A stretch of 64,000 nucleotides of DNA, from the NCBI GenBank assembly GCA_003427395.1, contig BFEA01001032.1:28405-92404 (forward strand), written 5' to 3'. A program made the position numbers and the translations under genes. Source of the stretch: Chara braunii. Its lineage: Eukaryota > Streptophyta > Charophyceae > Charales > Characeae. Positions 53,371 through 64,000 of this stretch are shown here, piece after piece. How positions within the stretch are numbered: position 1 is the first letter of the stretch; each line of letters begins with the position of its first letter. The notes under the pieces were generated by a model. The model was not told the DNA's origin, did no database searches, and was given only the letters and a program-made list of their open reading frames with translations.

Positions 53371-54502
53371 CAATGAGATAGATGAGATAGATGAGATAGA
53401 TGAGATAAAAAAAAAAAAAAAAAGTCATCCCCCACTCTCTCCCTGCGTCCGAAACGTGCATGCCACGTCAGGACCTGCTCACACCAGAGGACTTTTCTAC
53501 TTAGCTCTGGACGTGATTGCGATCAGATCCATCCAGGCGCGCCCGGAATTGCAGTCACTTTCATTTAGGAAAGTGCTACCATAGTGTGAGCATGCCCCCA
53601 GAATGTTTTTTTTTTTTTCTCTTTTCTATTTTTTTTTTGGCCCCCAGAATTGTCGCGTGCGGTCATCCACGGCGAATTCGATGAAACAACTACCCGCCAA
53701 AATACGAGCCTGGGATCGGTCGGCAAGCTCGATGGCAGCTACCCGCCAAAATACGAATGAGGCCCCGCCAAAATACGAACCGGCCAAAAGTGCACCGCCA
53801 AATGCGTGACACAGCATAACCGCCCTGCTGCCCAAAGCGCGCCGGCGAGTTGAGAACCCGAAAACAAAACGCCAAAAAAAAAAAAAAAAAAAAAAAAAGG
53901 CGCCCGATGCCTGACGCAAGTAGCCTCCAGGGCGCTGATGGTTGAGAAGCATGATCCTAGACGACATATGTTTTCACAGCGTCAACACAGCGCCGATGGG
54001 TTCAGGCCGCACAGTCAGACTTCTAGAACTCGGGTGTCGAGCTACGTGGAAAGACTGTACCTGCCCGCAAAACGTGTTGACATTCGTAAACAGAACGGCA
54101 TAGTAGTTGGCTACGACGATCGACAGCGTGGATAAAGAGCATACTCACAACACTATTTTCGAAGACGAATCTGGACGTAAAACGAGGTGAAATGCTTCGC
54201 GTTGTATGCAAGTATTTCCCTCAACCGCGAGCCGATGCGATCTCGAAACTGCTCTGCACCACTACCATCGTCGTCTGCTCTGCACCACTACCGTCGTCGT
54301 CCTTCAGCCGCCAAAATGGACGGGAGCGCACTTCTGAGACGTATCTGGCCCCAACTAGGAGGAGATACATTCCGAGAAGTCCTAGAGTGTGAACAAGCAC
54401 CCTTCCGTACGGGAGCTAATGTCAGCGTGACTTTCGGCTGATCCCGGCGCCAGAACTGCAGCCCGCTACTTCCGCCACAGTCACAGATGGGGCCACTCAC
54501 CA
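53371..54502. other. No gene; dispersed repeat fragment
   Basis: 53503-53565 matches 5733-5795. CGCCAAAATACGA recurs around 53695, 53745 and 53765. No coding feature supported. Confidence 0.4.
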
Positions 54503-54601
54503 GGGGCAAGGTCCCACTTGCGCAAATTAGGAGATTTCGGCCGTTGATCTTTGCTATCTACGGTCAGTCTCTCTTAATTAGTGCAAGTGGGACCTAGCCC
54601 C
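54503..54601. mobile_element. 99-bp MITE, copy 2
   Basis: Same termini and interior as 52061-52160 with a handful of substitutions, indicating recent amplification. Confidence 0.85.
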
Positions 54602-55141
54602 ACCCGAAGATGCATTCTCCATTTGGCACATTTGGTGCCCGGAGCCCCCTCGTCAGTGCAATGTGACAGCCTTCCCACAGTTGACTCTGACACAATCTGG
54701 CTAATACTGGATGTTCCAGAGATAAGTGCCCTGTGGCACTGAATGGCCAATTGCAAAAAACATCGTTTCCCTATCTTTTTTTTTACAGACATTGTTGAAA
54801 TACCCCTAAAAGGCCAAAGCGGTGGGTCCTACCGGAAGGCTTCCGCCAGTGCTAACAGCACTCGGACCAAGCGTTGTCGCCGCCGGTAACGGCAGAGTGC
54901 CTGGCTACAGGGCATACCACCGAGATATGCACGCGGTAGGTCGGGGCGCCGTCAACTACTGTTGGTGGTAGGTCATAGCTGAAGGTGTAGCTATGGAGGT
55001 TTCCCGAGCAGGTCACCCGTGAGGACCCTAGCACCATATCAGAGAAGTCTCTCTCGACAGGTCATTCCTTATCTTCCCCTCACTCTTTTTATCGACAGAG
55101 CCAAACCTCCGAAGTTGCACTGAAATCTTGCCTTCTGCCAA
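54602..55141. other. Possible LINE B 5' region
   Basis: Non-coding sequence up to the ORF1 ATG. No boundary or target duplication was found. Confidence 0.35.
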
Positions 55142-55775
55142 ATGGAGGTGGAAGATGCGAATAGGCAGACAAGGCCCCCTCCTTTGGCTCATGGAGACGA
55201 AGGGGAGGACGATGGCCGCTTGAAGGAGCTCATCCGTCTATGCTATTACAAAGGGATTATGCCCTCTAAGATTGATCCTGGTGAAGTGACCATAGAGGGT
55301 CGAAAAGTAAGATTCAAGGTTAAATCACCACTACTTGGCCCAGCTATCGAAGCGGGGCCTCCCAGCCCCCTGCGCACCAAGTCCTGCCGAACCGCAGTCG
55401 GTCGTTTTTGTTTTCATTTTGGTTGTGGCCTCCAGCCAATGCGGTCCGGTAAGCCGAAGCCCGAATGCCGCGGCGCGTTAACGGGGAAGCGCCGCGGCCG
55501 ATAACTGGGCCAAGTACTGGTGGTTTAACATGGCTCTCGATCAAGCCAAAATCAATTGGCTGAAAGAGCACACGGTAACATTCAGCTTTCGAGCTAGAGC
55601 AAGGTTCCTAGCGAGAAATGTGAAGGAGGACATCGTAAGGGCATATGAGGACAAGAAGGTCTCGAGAGGAAGCTTCACGACAAAATCCTTTCATAGAGGA
55701 AGAGTGAACATGGAGTCTCCAAACGTGAACTCCTACGTCACTAAATCGTTGGAAGTTGCAAGATGGCTGGTGTAG
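55142..55775 (+). pseudogene. LINE B ORF1, N-terminal domain, interrupted by a MITE
   Basis: MEVEDANRQTRPPP opens the frame. RLKELIRLCYYKGIMPSKI aligns with the start of LINE A ORF1. After a 183-bp insertion, INWLKEHTVTFSF and VTKSLEVARWLV continue the same domain. The insertion and a frame change destroy the ORF. Confidence 0.7.
55333..55515. mobile_element. 183-bp MITE inside LINE B ORF1
   Basis: TIR ACTTGGCCCAGCTATCG against the complement of CGATAACTGGGCCAAGT, with one mismatch. ACT is duplicated at 55330-55332 and 55516-55518; a TA duplication one base inward is equally possible. A 3-bp duplication would suit PIF/Harbinger. The interior is GC-rich. Confidence 0.8.
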
Positions 55776-57313
55776 AAGGGTAACGATGAACTCATGATGG
55801 GTTCATCAACCTATGTGCTTAAATTCAAACCATGGTTGAATAAAGCATAGCTAATGCAGCAAAGGCGGACGGAAGACGAAGATAACTTCTGGGTGATCGT
55901 TGTTCAAGTTCCCCTTTATGCATTCCTGTATTTGGAGGCTCAAATTCGTCGGGCTATTGGCCCGGTATTACGCACTCACCCGCCGGAACAAGACTGCATA
56001 AGGCCTTCACTGGGCAACATCAAGTTTGACATCGATCCAACTGCGAGGGGGAACATGAAAGACAAACTATGGATAGATACTTCCGAGGATGATGAGCTGG
56101 AAGTCAAACTGACGTCCGCGCAAACACCAATGTGCAGACGGTGTAGGGCTTTCTTCCATATGGAAGAGGAGTGTAGGAGAGGCAACCGTCAACAACAATC
56201 CAATTCGGTGGTACCAGGAGCAACGCAGCATCAATCGGAACCGCATGAGGAGACAACCGGTCATCACTATCAAGGCCCCCTCGGCCCAAGCCATCAATCG
56301 ATCGCCAGCATCAACGCCTCCTCAGCTTCAACGATCTATTCTCAAGCCCCAAGTTCCTCGGGTTTCGTTAGTAGGGACAACGCAGTGTTCTCTCCAGGTT
56401 TACACGCATTTTCTAACTACGTGCAGTTGCCCGGAGACCATATGCAAGGAGATCTCCCATGGAATGGACCAACGACTATGCCATGAAACTATCTAACATA
56501 TCCATAAGGATTCCCGTTCGGGAGACCACTATCCTCGGTCTTTGTGTCGTACCACCCGAGGCAATCAGGCATCGGAGCTGCTTTCTCGACATATACGGAA
56601 CCAGCCTTTATGGTGAGGCGCTTGGAAGCGGTGTTAGGGGTTTCCTAAAGGGAGTCGAGGCTATCGACACAGATGGAAGCTATCAATACGCCTCCAAGAC
56701 GGGGAGTTTCAAGAGCGTTGTCCCTAGGAGGGGAACAAAGCTTATCCCAATCCGAGATAGGACACCCGAGAAGCAAAGAAGATTGGATCGAGAAGGAAGT
56801 TGTACTTCGAAAGGAGGAGATTTGAAGGCATAATCATCCATCAACTCATCAGAAGGGTCAGAAGGAAACTGCAGAGTGATCAGAACTCCAAGGACCAAGA
56901 CGTCGAGACAAAGGAGGTCGGTCTCACTCGTGAAAAACCAACTTTCAAACATTGAAAACATGATTTTCCCACTCTTCTATGTAGCAACACTGAATTTTGA
57001 TTGGATGATTACCTTCACAAGTCACGAAGGGTTTCCAACAATGGTAAGTCTCCCGGCATCTTACACTCCAATGCTGACCGCTTTAGCCACACTCACACAC
57101 ACAGCGATCCTGGATAAATTTGTTTTTCGTTTGATACCTGATATAATTATGGTGAGACTGTTGGTCGATTACCCCTATCAGTCGGGAAGAAGAATTAACT
57201 TTTTTGTACCTCTAGTGGACGTGCGCTTTGCAACGGGACAACTTGAAGTCTTGGAACAAGAAGGCCTTCGGCTTATCACACTAGAGTGGATCGAGGAGAA
57301 ACGGAGACAGTAA
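55776..57313 (+). pseudogene. LINE B ORF1, zinc knuckle and C-terminal region
   Basis: The frame at 55854-56486 contains CRRCRAFFHMEEEC, a canonical C-x2-C-x4-H-x4-C knuckle, after a segment ending ALPYVA-like in LINE A (PLYAFLYLEAQI here). Frames at 56459-56833 and 56876-57313 follow. The latter (FVPLVDVRFATGQLEVLE) corresponds to the C-terminal region of LINE A ORF1. Confidence 0.65.
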
Positions 57314-57499
57314 CTATATCGAATGTATCCCACCTCTGACATCAGCTGAGTGCCTGTTGGAATTGGAAAATCGTCTCCCTAAAGATAAAAAACTTGGCTC
57401 CCCGTTCCTTCAGTCCTATCTCCACGTCGTCTGGTCGACCGATGATGTTCTCCTCTAGCAACCTCGTATCCAACAAACTACGGGAACCTCGTCCAATGG

Positions 57500-58240
57500 A
57501 TGAGTACGATCGAATTCCTCAGTTGGAATATGCGTGGGTTAGGAGATACGTCAGAAAGATTTAAGAAAGAAAGACTAAAGTCCTGGATTCATTCAGAAGG
57601 AATTCAAATCACCTGTCTTCAAGAAACGAAGTTAAAAGATAAAATTAATTTTATTGGAAATTGGTGGGACGACCCTCAATTGTAGTCCCCTGCTGTGGGC
57701 ACAAGAGGAGGAGTAGGGATCCTAGTATATTAAAATGTAGACGCATAAATTATCGATTATTACTCGGATCTCTGGGGACGATGAGTCTGGATCAAATTGT
57801 GGATTCAGGACCAATACTGGTTGATTACCTCGGTATATGCTCCTACTGACCCCAACTTACGCTGCACGTTTTTTGAAGACTTGCTTTATGTCATCCCAAG
57901 CTGTGATCGTCTGATTGTAGCTCGGGACTAGAATTCCGCTCTGGACATCTCCAAACCCTGCCAGAGTTCCGAATGTCCGAGGGATAAGCTAGCCTTAACT
58001 AAGTTAATGAACTCATTGGAGCTGATCAATCCATATGGGTTCTCTCACCCGGAATGTGCGGGATATACATGGTTTTCAAAACCGAAAAGTGATGTGGGGG
58101 TAGTGAGTCGAAGATTGGATTACTTTCTAATTTTATAAAATTTGAAGGAATCAGTATTGAATGCAACGGAGAAATCCAACCCCCTCTCAGATCATAGACC
58201 GGTGATGCTCACTGTGTTGTCTTCAATACTGGTAAGAGGT
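57500..58240 (+). pseudogene. LINE B APE endonuclease, decayed
   Basis: MSTIEFLSWNMRGLGD and ITCLQETKLKD are intact. Later blocks are visible in changing frames: GYTWFSKPKSD, RRLDYFLIL and SDHRPVMLT near 58050-58220. Several stops and frameshifts. The GDFN block is lost. Confidence 0.75.
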
Positions 58241-58690
58241 CGAGACCTTCTCAAGTTCAACACTCGGAACCTAACAGACGAAGGATTGATGACGAAGGAT
58301 TGATGGATTGGATGAGGAAAGTTTGGTCTAAGCTTACATGATGCTCGAGAAATGTATAACTCCTCCTCAGAGTGGTGGGAAGGGGGTTCCCCCAAATTCT
58401 CTAATCTATTGTCAGTATTTTCACGAATTTTGGTTGCTAACTGAAGTTATAAAGAACAATCCCTACAAAGTAAAATTGAGTATGTAGAAATGGGAATGGC
58501 TAGTCACCCCATATTTAATATAGTATGGGGAAAGGAGAAGGTCAAATTAATGTCCGAATGAGATGATATACAAAAGAGGAAATCATAAATCTGGTCGGGC
58601 AGACTTCAAATCAAAGGAATCACTGTCTACGATTGCATGATGAAGGAGTCCTTTCAGAGGCTCCTTCCACGAAGAATAATGGTCCCTATG

Positions 58691-58939
58691 CGATGTCGAG
58701 CGCATCGGTCCCGCAGGGGGACCCTCCCGATCACGTCGCGCAGGATTTGTGGATAGTACTTTTCATCCTTTTATTGCAGTACAAATTAAGATTTTGTAGC
58801 CGCTTCGGTCGAGTGCGCCAACCATAACTCTTACGAGCCCCTAGGACAGGATAGGGCCTATGCGAGCTACAACTTACCTTCACCTGCGGGAGTTGTCACC
58901 TCCGTTCACTGGGCGTATCCCCGTCGGACACTCAAGGCA
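58691..58939. other. Junction sequence
   Basis: Sequence between LINE B and the gypsy fragment. It holds the block shared with 25150-25215. No gene. Confidence 0.35.
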
Positions 58940-59720
58940 CATATATGGCTGTAGACGAGAATGTCGTCTAGGTAGACCAGCACGAACGGATCCAACATAG
59001 CACGAAACTCGTGGGTCATGGCCGCCTGGAAGGTTGCCGGGGCATTGGTGAGGCCAAAAGGCATGACCACCCACTCAAAATGCCCATACCTCGTCTTGAA
59101 TGCGGTCTTGTAGCAATCATTCGGGCGTATCGAAATCTGATGATACCCCGACTTGAAGTCCAACTTGGAAAAGAACTTAGCACCGCCCAGTCGGTCAAGA
59201 AGATCGTCCATACGAGGGAGAGGCCCTGCATTTTTCACAGTTTGGGCGTTGAGCTTGCGGTAGTCGATGCACAGACGTAGATCCTTGTTCTTCTTCCTTA
59301 TGAAGAGAACTGGTGCTCCGTATGGGGAGCTGCTAGGGCGGATCCAGCCCTTGGCCAACAAGTCGTCAAGTTGTGCGCGAAGGACCTCCAGTTCCTCCTC
59401 GCTCATCAGATAGATGCAACCTTTCGGCGGCACGGCACCGGCCTCAAGAATGATCTCGTGAGAGATCGGCCGATCCGGCACCACATCAGTAGGTGACTCG
59501 AAGATGTCGGCGAACTCATCAAGCAGCCGTACCACGCGAGGGTCCGAAGACAAGTCCGATGGTGAAGAGTCGGCTACCGCGCTAGTCCGCAAGAAACATA
59601 GGCTTATCTCTTCGGGTTGCTCATATGTACATGTAGTTCGGAACGATTTGGCCGTCACGACTTGGCACCGGATCGAAGGGTGCGGAAGAGGAATAGTACA
59701 CGGCACCTCGGCACCGAAGT
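58940..59720 (-). pseudogene. Ty3/gypsy pol fragment, RT domain cut after the YLDD motif
   Basis: A continuous frame reads through the protease-RT spacer ([22 protein letters not shown]) into [46 protein letters not shown] (motif A), [13 protein letters not shown] (motif B) and [10 protein letters not shown] (motif C). It breaks off near 58940, so RNase H and integrase are missing. Good conservation without stops suggests a young fragment. Upstream it runs into a (TA)n tract and a hammerhead unit on the same strand. Confidence 0.9.
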
Positions 59721-59929
59721 ATATATATATATATATATATATATCGTCAAATAGAACTGCCCGGTAAACCGTAGGCAGAGAGGGAGAAGAGGACAACAAA
59801 CGAGGGGCTGTGACAAACTGTTTCGTCGGAGTTTCACCGACTCATCAGGAGGCTGAACCCTCAACAGTCTGTAGAATCCCCTCACTGACTACACTATAAG
59901 TGATAATCCACCTTAACCAAAATCAAAGT

Positions 59930-59936
<7 letters not shown>
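59721..59936 (-). mobile_element. Third retrozyme-like hammerhead unit, partial
   Basis: Reverse-complement copy of the 229-bp unit, about 97% identical by eye. It lacks the first 26 or so bases (TTTTCCATCTGGTG...). (TA)n tracts flank both sides (59719-59744 and 59935-59977). It lies directly upstream of the Ty3/gypsy fragment in the same orientation. Confidence 0.8.
59813..59872 (-). ncRNA. Type III hammerhead ribozyme, copy 3
   Basis: Core, stem I, stem II and cleavage triplet are identical to copies 1 and 2. The outermost stem III pair changes from G-U to A-U (59872 with 59813), which keeps pairing. Predicted cleavage is between 59863 and 59862. Confidence 0.85.
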
Positions 59937-59989
<53 letters not shown>

Positions 59990-59999
59990 GAGAGAGAGA
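59937..59999. repeat. (TA)n-(CA)n-(GA)n compound microsatellite
   Basis: About 40 bp of TA, then CACACACACA and GAGAGAGAG. Confidence 0.95.
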
Positions 60000-60719
60000 G
60001 TTGTCAGACCGAACGTACGGAGGCCCCTAAGCTAACCCCCGGACGTTCGGGCGTTCGGTTCCCCGTACGGGGCCCGAACTCGAAGGCGTTCGGACCCCGC
60101 AAAAAAATATTTTGGTACCTAAAAAGTTTTTTTTTTTTCTGATTTTTTTTGTGAGTTCTCTATTTTGTAAGCTACCTGTCCCTCAATTTTGAAGTCATTC
60201 TGTGGAGCCAAACAATAATGAAAAATTGGCAAAAATGGTGGTGTCAAAACTTGCTTTCCCACTTACTAATTTGTTTTTTTTTTCTTTTCACTTTTTGTTT
60301 TCCCTTTATTTCGGGGGCTGAAAAAAATTATTATTTTTTCAAACTTTATTTGTAGGTTCTCTATTATGTAAGATACATATGTATAAAATTTCATGGCATT
60401 TGACAAAGTCAATTAAAAATAAAAAATCGCCAAAGATGGCGGTGTCAAAAACTTGCTCGCCCATGCAATAATTTCATTCTCGTTTTATTTTTTCTTATTT
60501 TTATTAATATTATTTATTTTTCGTATTTGATTTTTAGTTCAAATTTGGCAAGGAATTTGGATATACTGTTGCGGCAAATGTTGTTTTGTTTATTCTTCTG
60601 CATGACATAGTTTGTTTTGAGAATTTTTGGAAACGTTTGTTTTTTTTGTTTTTTTTTTTTTCAAACGTTCGGGCGTTCGGGTTCGGGTGTTCGGCCCGTC
60701 CCGAACTCCGGCAACCCTG
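59990..60719. mobile_element. hAT-like non-autonomous element
   Basis: The right end CCGGCAACCCTG is the complement of CAGGGTTGCCGG, a typical hAT terminus. The left end has a related GTTGTCAGACCGAACG, preceded by an expanded GA run. CGAACG/CGTTCG words cluster near both ends, as in hAT subterminal repeats. TA-rich DNA on both sides could mask an 8-bp duplication. The interior has two related units of about 205 bp (60150-60300 and 60350-60480) that share TTCTCTATT, GGTGTCAAAA and CTTGC. Confidence 0.5.
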
Positions 60720-60842
60720 TATATATATATATATATATCGTCATATATATACATATATATACATATATCGTCATATATATATATATATATACATATATAT
60801 CGTCATATATATACATATATATACATATATATATATATAAGG
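60720..60842. repeat. (TA)n with three CGTCA interruptions
   Basis: CGTCA at 60739, 60769 and 60801, spaced about 31 bp within TA and ACATAT steps. ATATCGTCA equals the complement of the last bases of the hammerhead unit (TGACGATAT). Confidence 0.8.
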
Positions 60843-60941
60843 GTATAAAATAGGTGACGATCACTTCTCATATTCACAGTGGTAATCCCTTCAACCATAT
60901 ATGTATGTGATCGCATGCAGTCACATCTAAAGTCCGAGCCA

Positions 60942-61185
60942 CAAACATATCTGCGATCACATCAAAGATTTAAACAAAGTCCACACACTACACGACGTCA
61001 ACTTCAACCACTCTCTGCGCTCACACCCCTCGCTTTAGTCATACAAACCTCAACCTTTGTCCAAACATATTTGCAATCAAATCAAAGATTCAACCAAAGT
61101 CCACACACTACACGGGGTCAACTTTAACCACTCTCTTCGCTCACACCCCTCGCTTTAGCCATACAAACCCCAACCTTTGTCCAAC
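60942..61185. repeat. 120-bp tandem duplication
   Basis: AAACATATYTGCRATCA to CTTTAGYCATACAAACC occurs at 60942 and 61062 with about 90% identity by eye. Confidence 0.85.
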
Positions 61186-61539
61186 CTTCCATAATAAAAT
61201 ACTTTGCATCTTTGTTAAATTACCATTCAATAAACTGCTGGTAAAAGCCCAACGAAAAAAATCAAACCATAGGGCTAAAACCTTTAGGTTGAGTGACAAG
61301 AATGAATTGGAGTTGAATCGTAAACGGACCAATTGGCAACCGACCTGTTATCAGTGATAACAGAAGATGATCCTCGTGGGATCAAGATGAAACTAGTACA
61401 ATCCTGAATCGAAATGTCCACAAAACGACTTGTCATACAATCCGATCAATGTCCAAGCTACGTTTATAAGTTCATGAAGAGTAATCTTCATATCACGTTC
61501 TCTCTCAAAATCCTCTTGATAATTAAGTCTAAGTTTACC

Positions 61540-62275
61540 TCTAAGTAAGTGCCCAAAGAAAGACGGACCTTGGAAGAATCTCCCTTATGCAAGGTGGATT
61601 GTCAAAATTGCCACATTTTCAAATATAATCGAACTCCTTTAAACTAAAAAAATTGCGGCAGCGCTTCCCGTAGGAAAAGTATCTTCTCATAATTTACATT
61701 AGCCCAAATACGAAAACTGAAATAATCTTTAACTTTAGAAAGTCAAATTTTGTCTAACTCCTTAAATTAGTAAAAATTTTGGCAGCATCTCCTTTAGAGA
61801 AGTAGACTTCTCAGATTTATACTAAGCCAGATAAGAACTTAAAATAAAACTTAAGTTTTTGCCAAGACAAAATTTAATTAACTTCTTAGATTTGTAGAAA
61901 TTTCGGCAACTCTTCCCTTAAATAAAGTAACTTTTCAAATTTTATACAAAGCTAAGTACAAATCTGAAAATGATTCTGACTTCCCAAAGTCAATATTTGT
62001 TCGGCAACTCTTTCCTTAAAGAAATTAACTTTTCAAATTTTATACAAAGCTAAGTACAAATCTGAAAATGATTCTGACTTCCCAAAGTCAATATTTGTCT
62101 CACTCCCTAAATTAGCAAAAAATTGGGCAACACTTCCCCTAGAAAAAAGAAACTTTCCAGATTTCTACTAAGCGATATATAAACTTAGACAAAAAGGTTG
62201 AACTTTGAAAAAACATAATTTGACTAACTCCTTGGATTTGTAGAAATTTCGGTAGCGCTTCCCGTAAGTATAATA
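61540..62275. repeat. Minisatellite of about 120-127 bp, six units
   Basis: The segment AACTCCTTAAATT...TTCGGCAGCNCTTCCC recurs near 61631, 61757, 61880, 62002, 62101 and 62225. The units near 61930-62100 are the most alike. Confidence 0.8.
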
Positions 62276-64000
62276 AATGATCCAAAAAAATGCGAGAATT
62301 GATCTAAGTAATTTTTTTGTTTTACTAATTGACCGAAATTTTGTTTTTCCTTGTTTCTGCCATACCCCCTTTATCCTTCTCTCCGCGCACACTTTTCATC
62401 TTTTAACTTTCTGCTTTACTAACTCTTCGCCAATTCAAATTTCAATTTCGGGGTCGCCAGTATCGAAACCCCCAGTTCCTCATCTTTCCTTTTTCAAATC
62501 GGGCTCTCCCCACACTCTATTTCTCTTCTATCTTCGTATCTGCTACCCTTCTTCCAAAACTATCTTTATATTCGGGCTCGCCAACCCTTAAACCCCCCAC
62601 TTAGGTTCCTCCCTCGCCTAATTCCATGAAGTGTTCCACGTGTTGCCCTCTCCTCACTGTGCCCCCGCTCGTCCCTCACCATCTTCGTCATCGAATGCAC
62701 CCGACTTTTATTCGTGCCTAGGTTCGTTATGCCTTTTCCTCCCTCCTACTCACTTTTTACTAACCTTCTACTCGAACTAACTATAGATTCACGTTCGAAG
62801 TCTGAGGAATCCCGACCCCAACCCTTACTTCGCTCGATTTCATCATGGATCGATCGAGCTACACACAATCAGCATCGCACAACTGGCTTCTCACCATTCC
62901 CCACCATCATATGTATCTGGTTTGGATCTGCACCAGATTCGCCTTCTCCCTCTCTACTCGTTGCCCGTCACTTCCTTTCCGTCCTCACCCTGGTGGTTGT
63001 TCGCTTCGCTCACTTGACACTAGCGCAACGACCCGGCATCGGCAATTCTCACAGCCACCCCTCAGCGCTGCTCAATCGCTTCAACTTTCATGAGAGAATT
63101 TCGGAGGAACTCGGTTACAACGGTGCGACAGGCCCTCCGCCCCTATGTGCCAGCCCGACAGAAGGCATGCATATCGGTGTGGCTACGTCCTCCGCCAGGA
63201 TTTCCCTCTGGTCGCTCTGCTTGACCAGAGCTCTCCCTCTTTCGGGTTCCCAACCAGCACACCTACACCCGAACCGTTCACAACAGATCATCGGCGGCAG
63301 CAGGTACACCGCAGAGTGCCCTGCCACCCAAGTTTTCTTCTGGCTCCTGAGACTATTCACCCCTTTGGCCCGCACACACGTTGAACTCCACGATCCGCGT
63401 CTCAAGACGGGTGGGGTAGAAAAATTTCACTAGCATCTCGAACACGTGGAATCTTGACGAGCTCGTCGAAAAGGGCGTGTGTTCAAGGTTCTTGACTATC
63501 GTTTCAAGTCTCGGCGTGCAGCCCAAGGTGGGTAGCCGCCCCTTAGTCCCTGCCCTAGGCACAGTTCACCTCCTTGCAGGCCGAGGCGGGCATGCTCACA
63601 CTCAAACTTCTCACAATAGATCGTGGTTGGCGGGCGGTGTCCTGCGAGGACTTCCGCCACTCAAGATTCTTCCGGCTTGTGGGCTAGGTGTCCGCCGATT
63701 GTGCATACATTGTCTCCGCGGTTCACCTCTTACGTATTCCATAGGCATACCAAATGGGGCAGATCTGCTGACTCCACCGCGACCCTTAAAACTGGTACCG
63801 GCCCCGCTCCTAAGGCGTTTTTTTTTTTAACTTAATAAAAATAACCAAAATAATAATAATAAAAATAGTTGCGGTGAGTCATCGGGACTGCAGGGAAAAG
63901 AGGGGGAAGATTGTGGCACCCCTTTCGTTCCATCCACCAAGCCCTGTGCCAGTTTCGTCAGCAAAATGAAAAGGGATAGTCTCGCAGTACTCTCAACCCC
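62276..64000. other. Unassigned region with a 239-codon frame
   Basis: A plus-strand frame at 62714-63433 is open for 239 codons but has no recognised motif, and the antisense strand is open as well. Segments at about 63258-63355 and 63590-63690 are diverged repeats of each other (CACAAYAGATC, CACCCAAGTTTTCTTCTGGC-like). The window ends in an unannotated stretch after a poly-T near 63822. Confidence 0.35.

Larger units (their letters stand above)
55142..58690 (+). mobile_element. L1-type LINE lacking reverse transcriptase (LINE B)
   Basis: Related to LINE A. ORF1 (with zinc knuckle), its C-terminal region and an APE endonuclease are recognisable. The last alignable block is MMKESFQRLLPRRI near 58635-58680, equivalent to TKETFRSLLLRKAK in LINE A. 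RT is missing. Loss of the 3' half is opposite to usual LINE 5' truncation, so a later deletion is inferred. Confidence 0.8.

Noticed and set aside
59655-59885. Small repeated protein also seen at 27828-28019
   Set aside because: It is the translated hammerhead unit. Conservation is explained by the ribozyme.
62714-63433. 239-codon ORF as a gene
   Set aside because: No motif, both strands open, and it overlaps diverged repeats. Listed only as unassigned.

Overview
The window is eukaryotic, repeat-dominated DNA. It has two long intronless reading frames of one gene family, and most of the rest is degraded transposons, minisatellites and short inverted-repeat elements. Plant-type L1 LINEs, PIF/Harbinger, Ty3/gypsy and a Penelope-like element with an N-terminal GIY-YIG domain together point to the green lineage, most likely a repeat-rich streptophyte alga such as Chara. 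That assignment is inference. No bacterial operons, rRNA or convincing tRNA genes were seen.

Layout. 0-4 kb: a short TIR element carrying a 66-bp tandem array lies 13 bp past the stop codon of a minus-strand gene with Myb/SANT-like, Rossmann-like and MYND zinc-finger regions. 4-6.7 kb: AATC microsatellite, a second copy of the TIR element and a 0.67-kb foldback element. 6.9-12.4 kb: a nearly full-length Penelope-like retroelement on the minus strand, bounded by 327-bp pseudo-LTRs and a perfect 14-bp target-site duplication. Its domain order is zinc knuckle, coiled coil, GIY-YIG, CxC linker, RT. 12.4-18.4 kb: an L1-type LINE (plus) with ORF1, APE endonuclease and RT, broken by frameshifts. 18.4-38 kb: mostly non-coding, with a three-copy dispersed repeat, a TTAA-flanked MITE, weak LTR-retrotransposon traces, and a tandem pair of 229-bp units that each encode a consensus type III hammerhead ribozyme. 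38.4-40.1 kb: a Harbinger transposase pseudogene (minus). 40.7-45.5 kb: foldback elements, MITEs and tandem duplications. 45.7-50.8 kb: a larger paralogue of the MYND gene (minus) with a damaged 3' end and an internal duplication containing N bases. 50.8-55 kb: promoter-region duplications and MITEs. 55.1-58.7 kb: a second L1-type LINE, lacking RT, with a MITE inside ORF1. 58.9-59.7 kb: a Ty3/gypsy RT fragment abutting a third hammerhead unit in a (TA)n tract. 60-64 kb: a hAT-like element, minisatellites and unassigned sequence.

The elements interlock. The Penelope-like element sits at the 5' edge of the first LINE. The hammerhead units resemble retrozymes, which other retroelements mobilise, and this window carries both candidate driver types (Penelope-like and Ty3/gypsy). 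The two MYND paralogues share architecture and AATC-type upstream sequence, suggesting segmental duplication.
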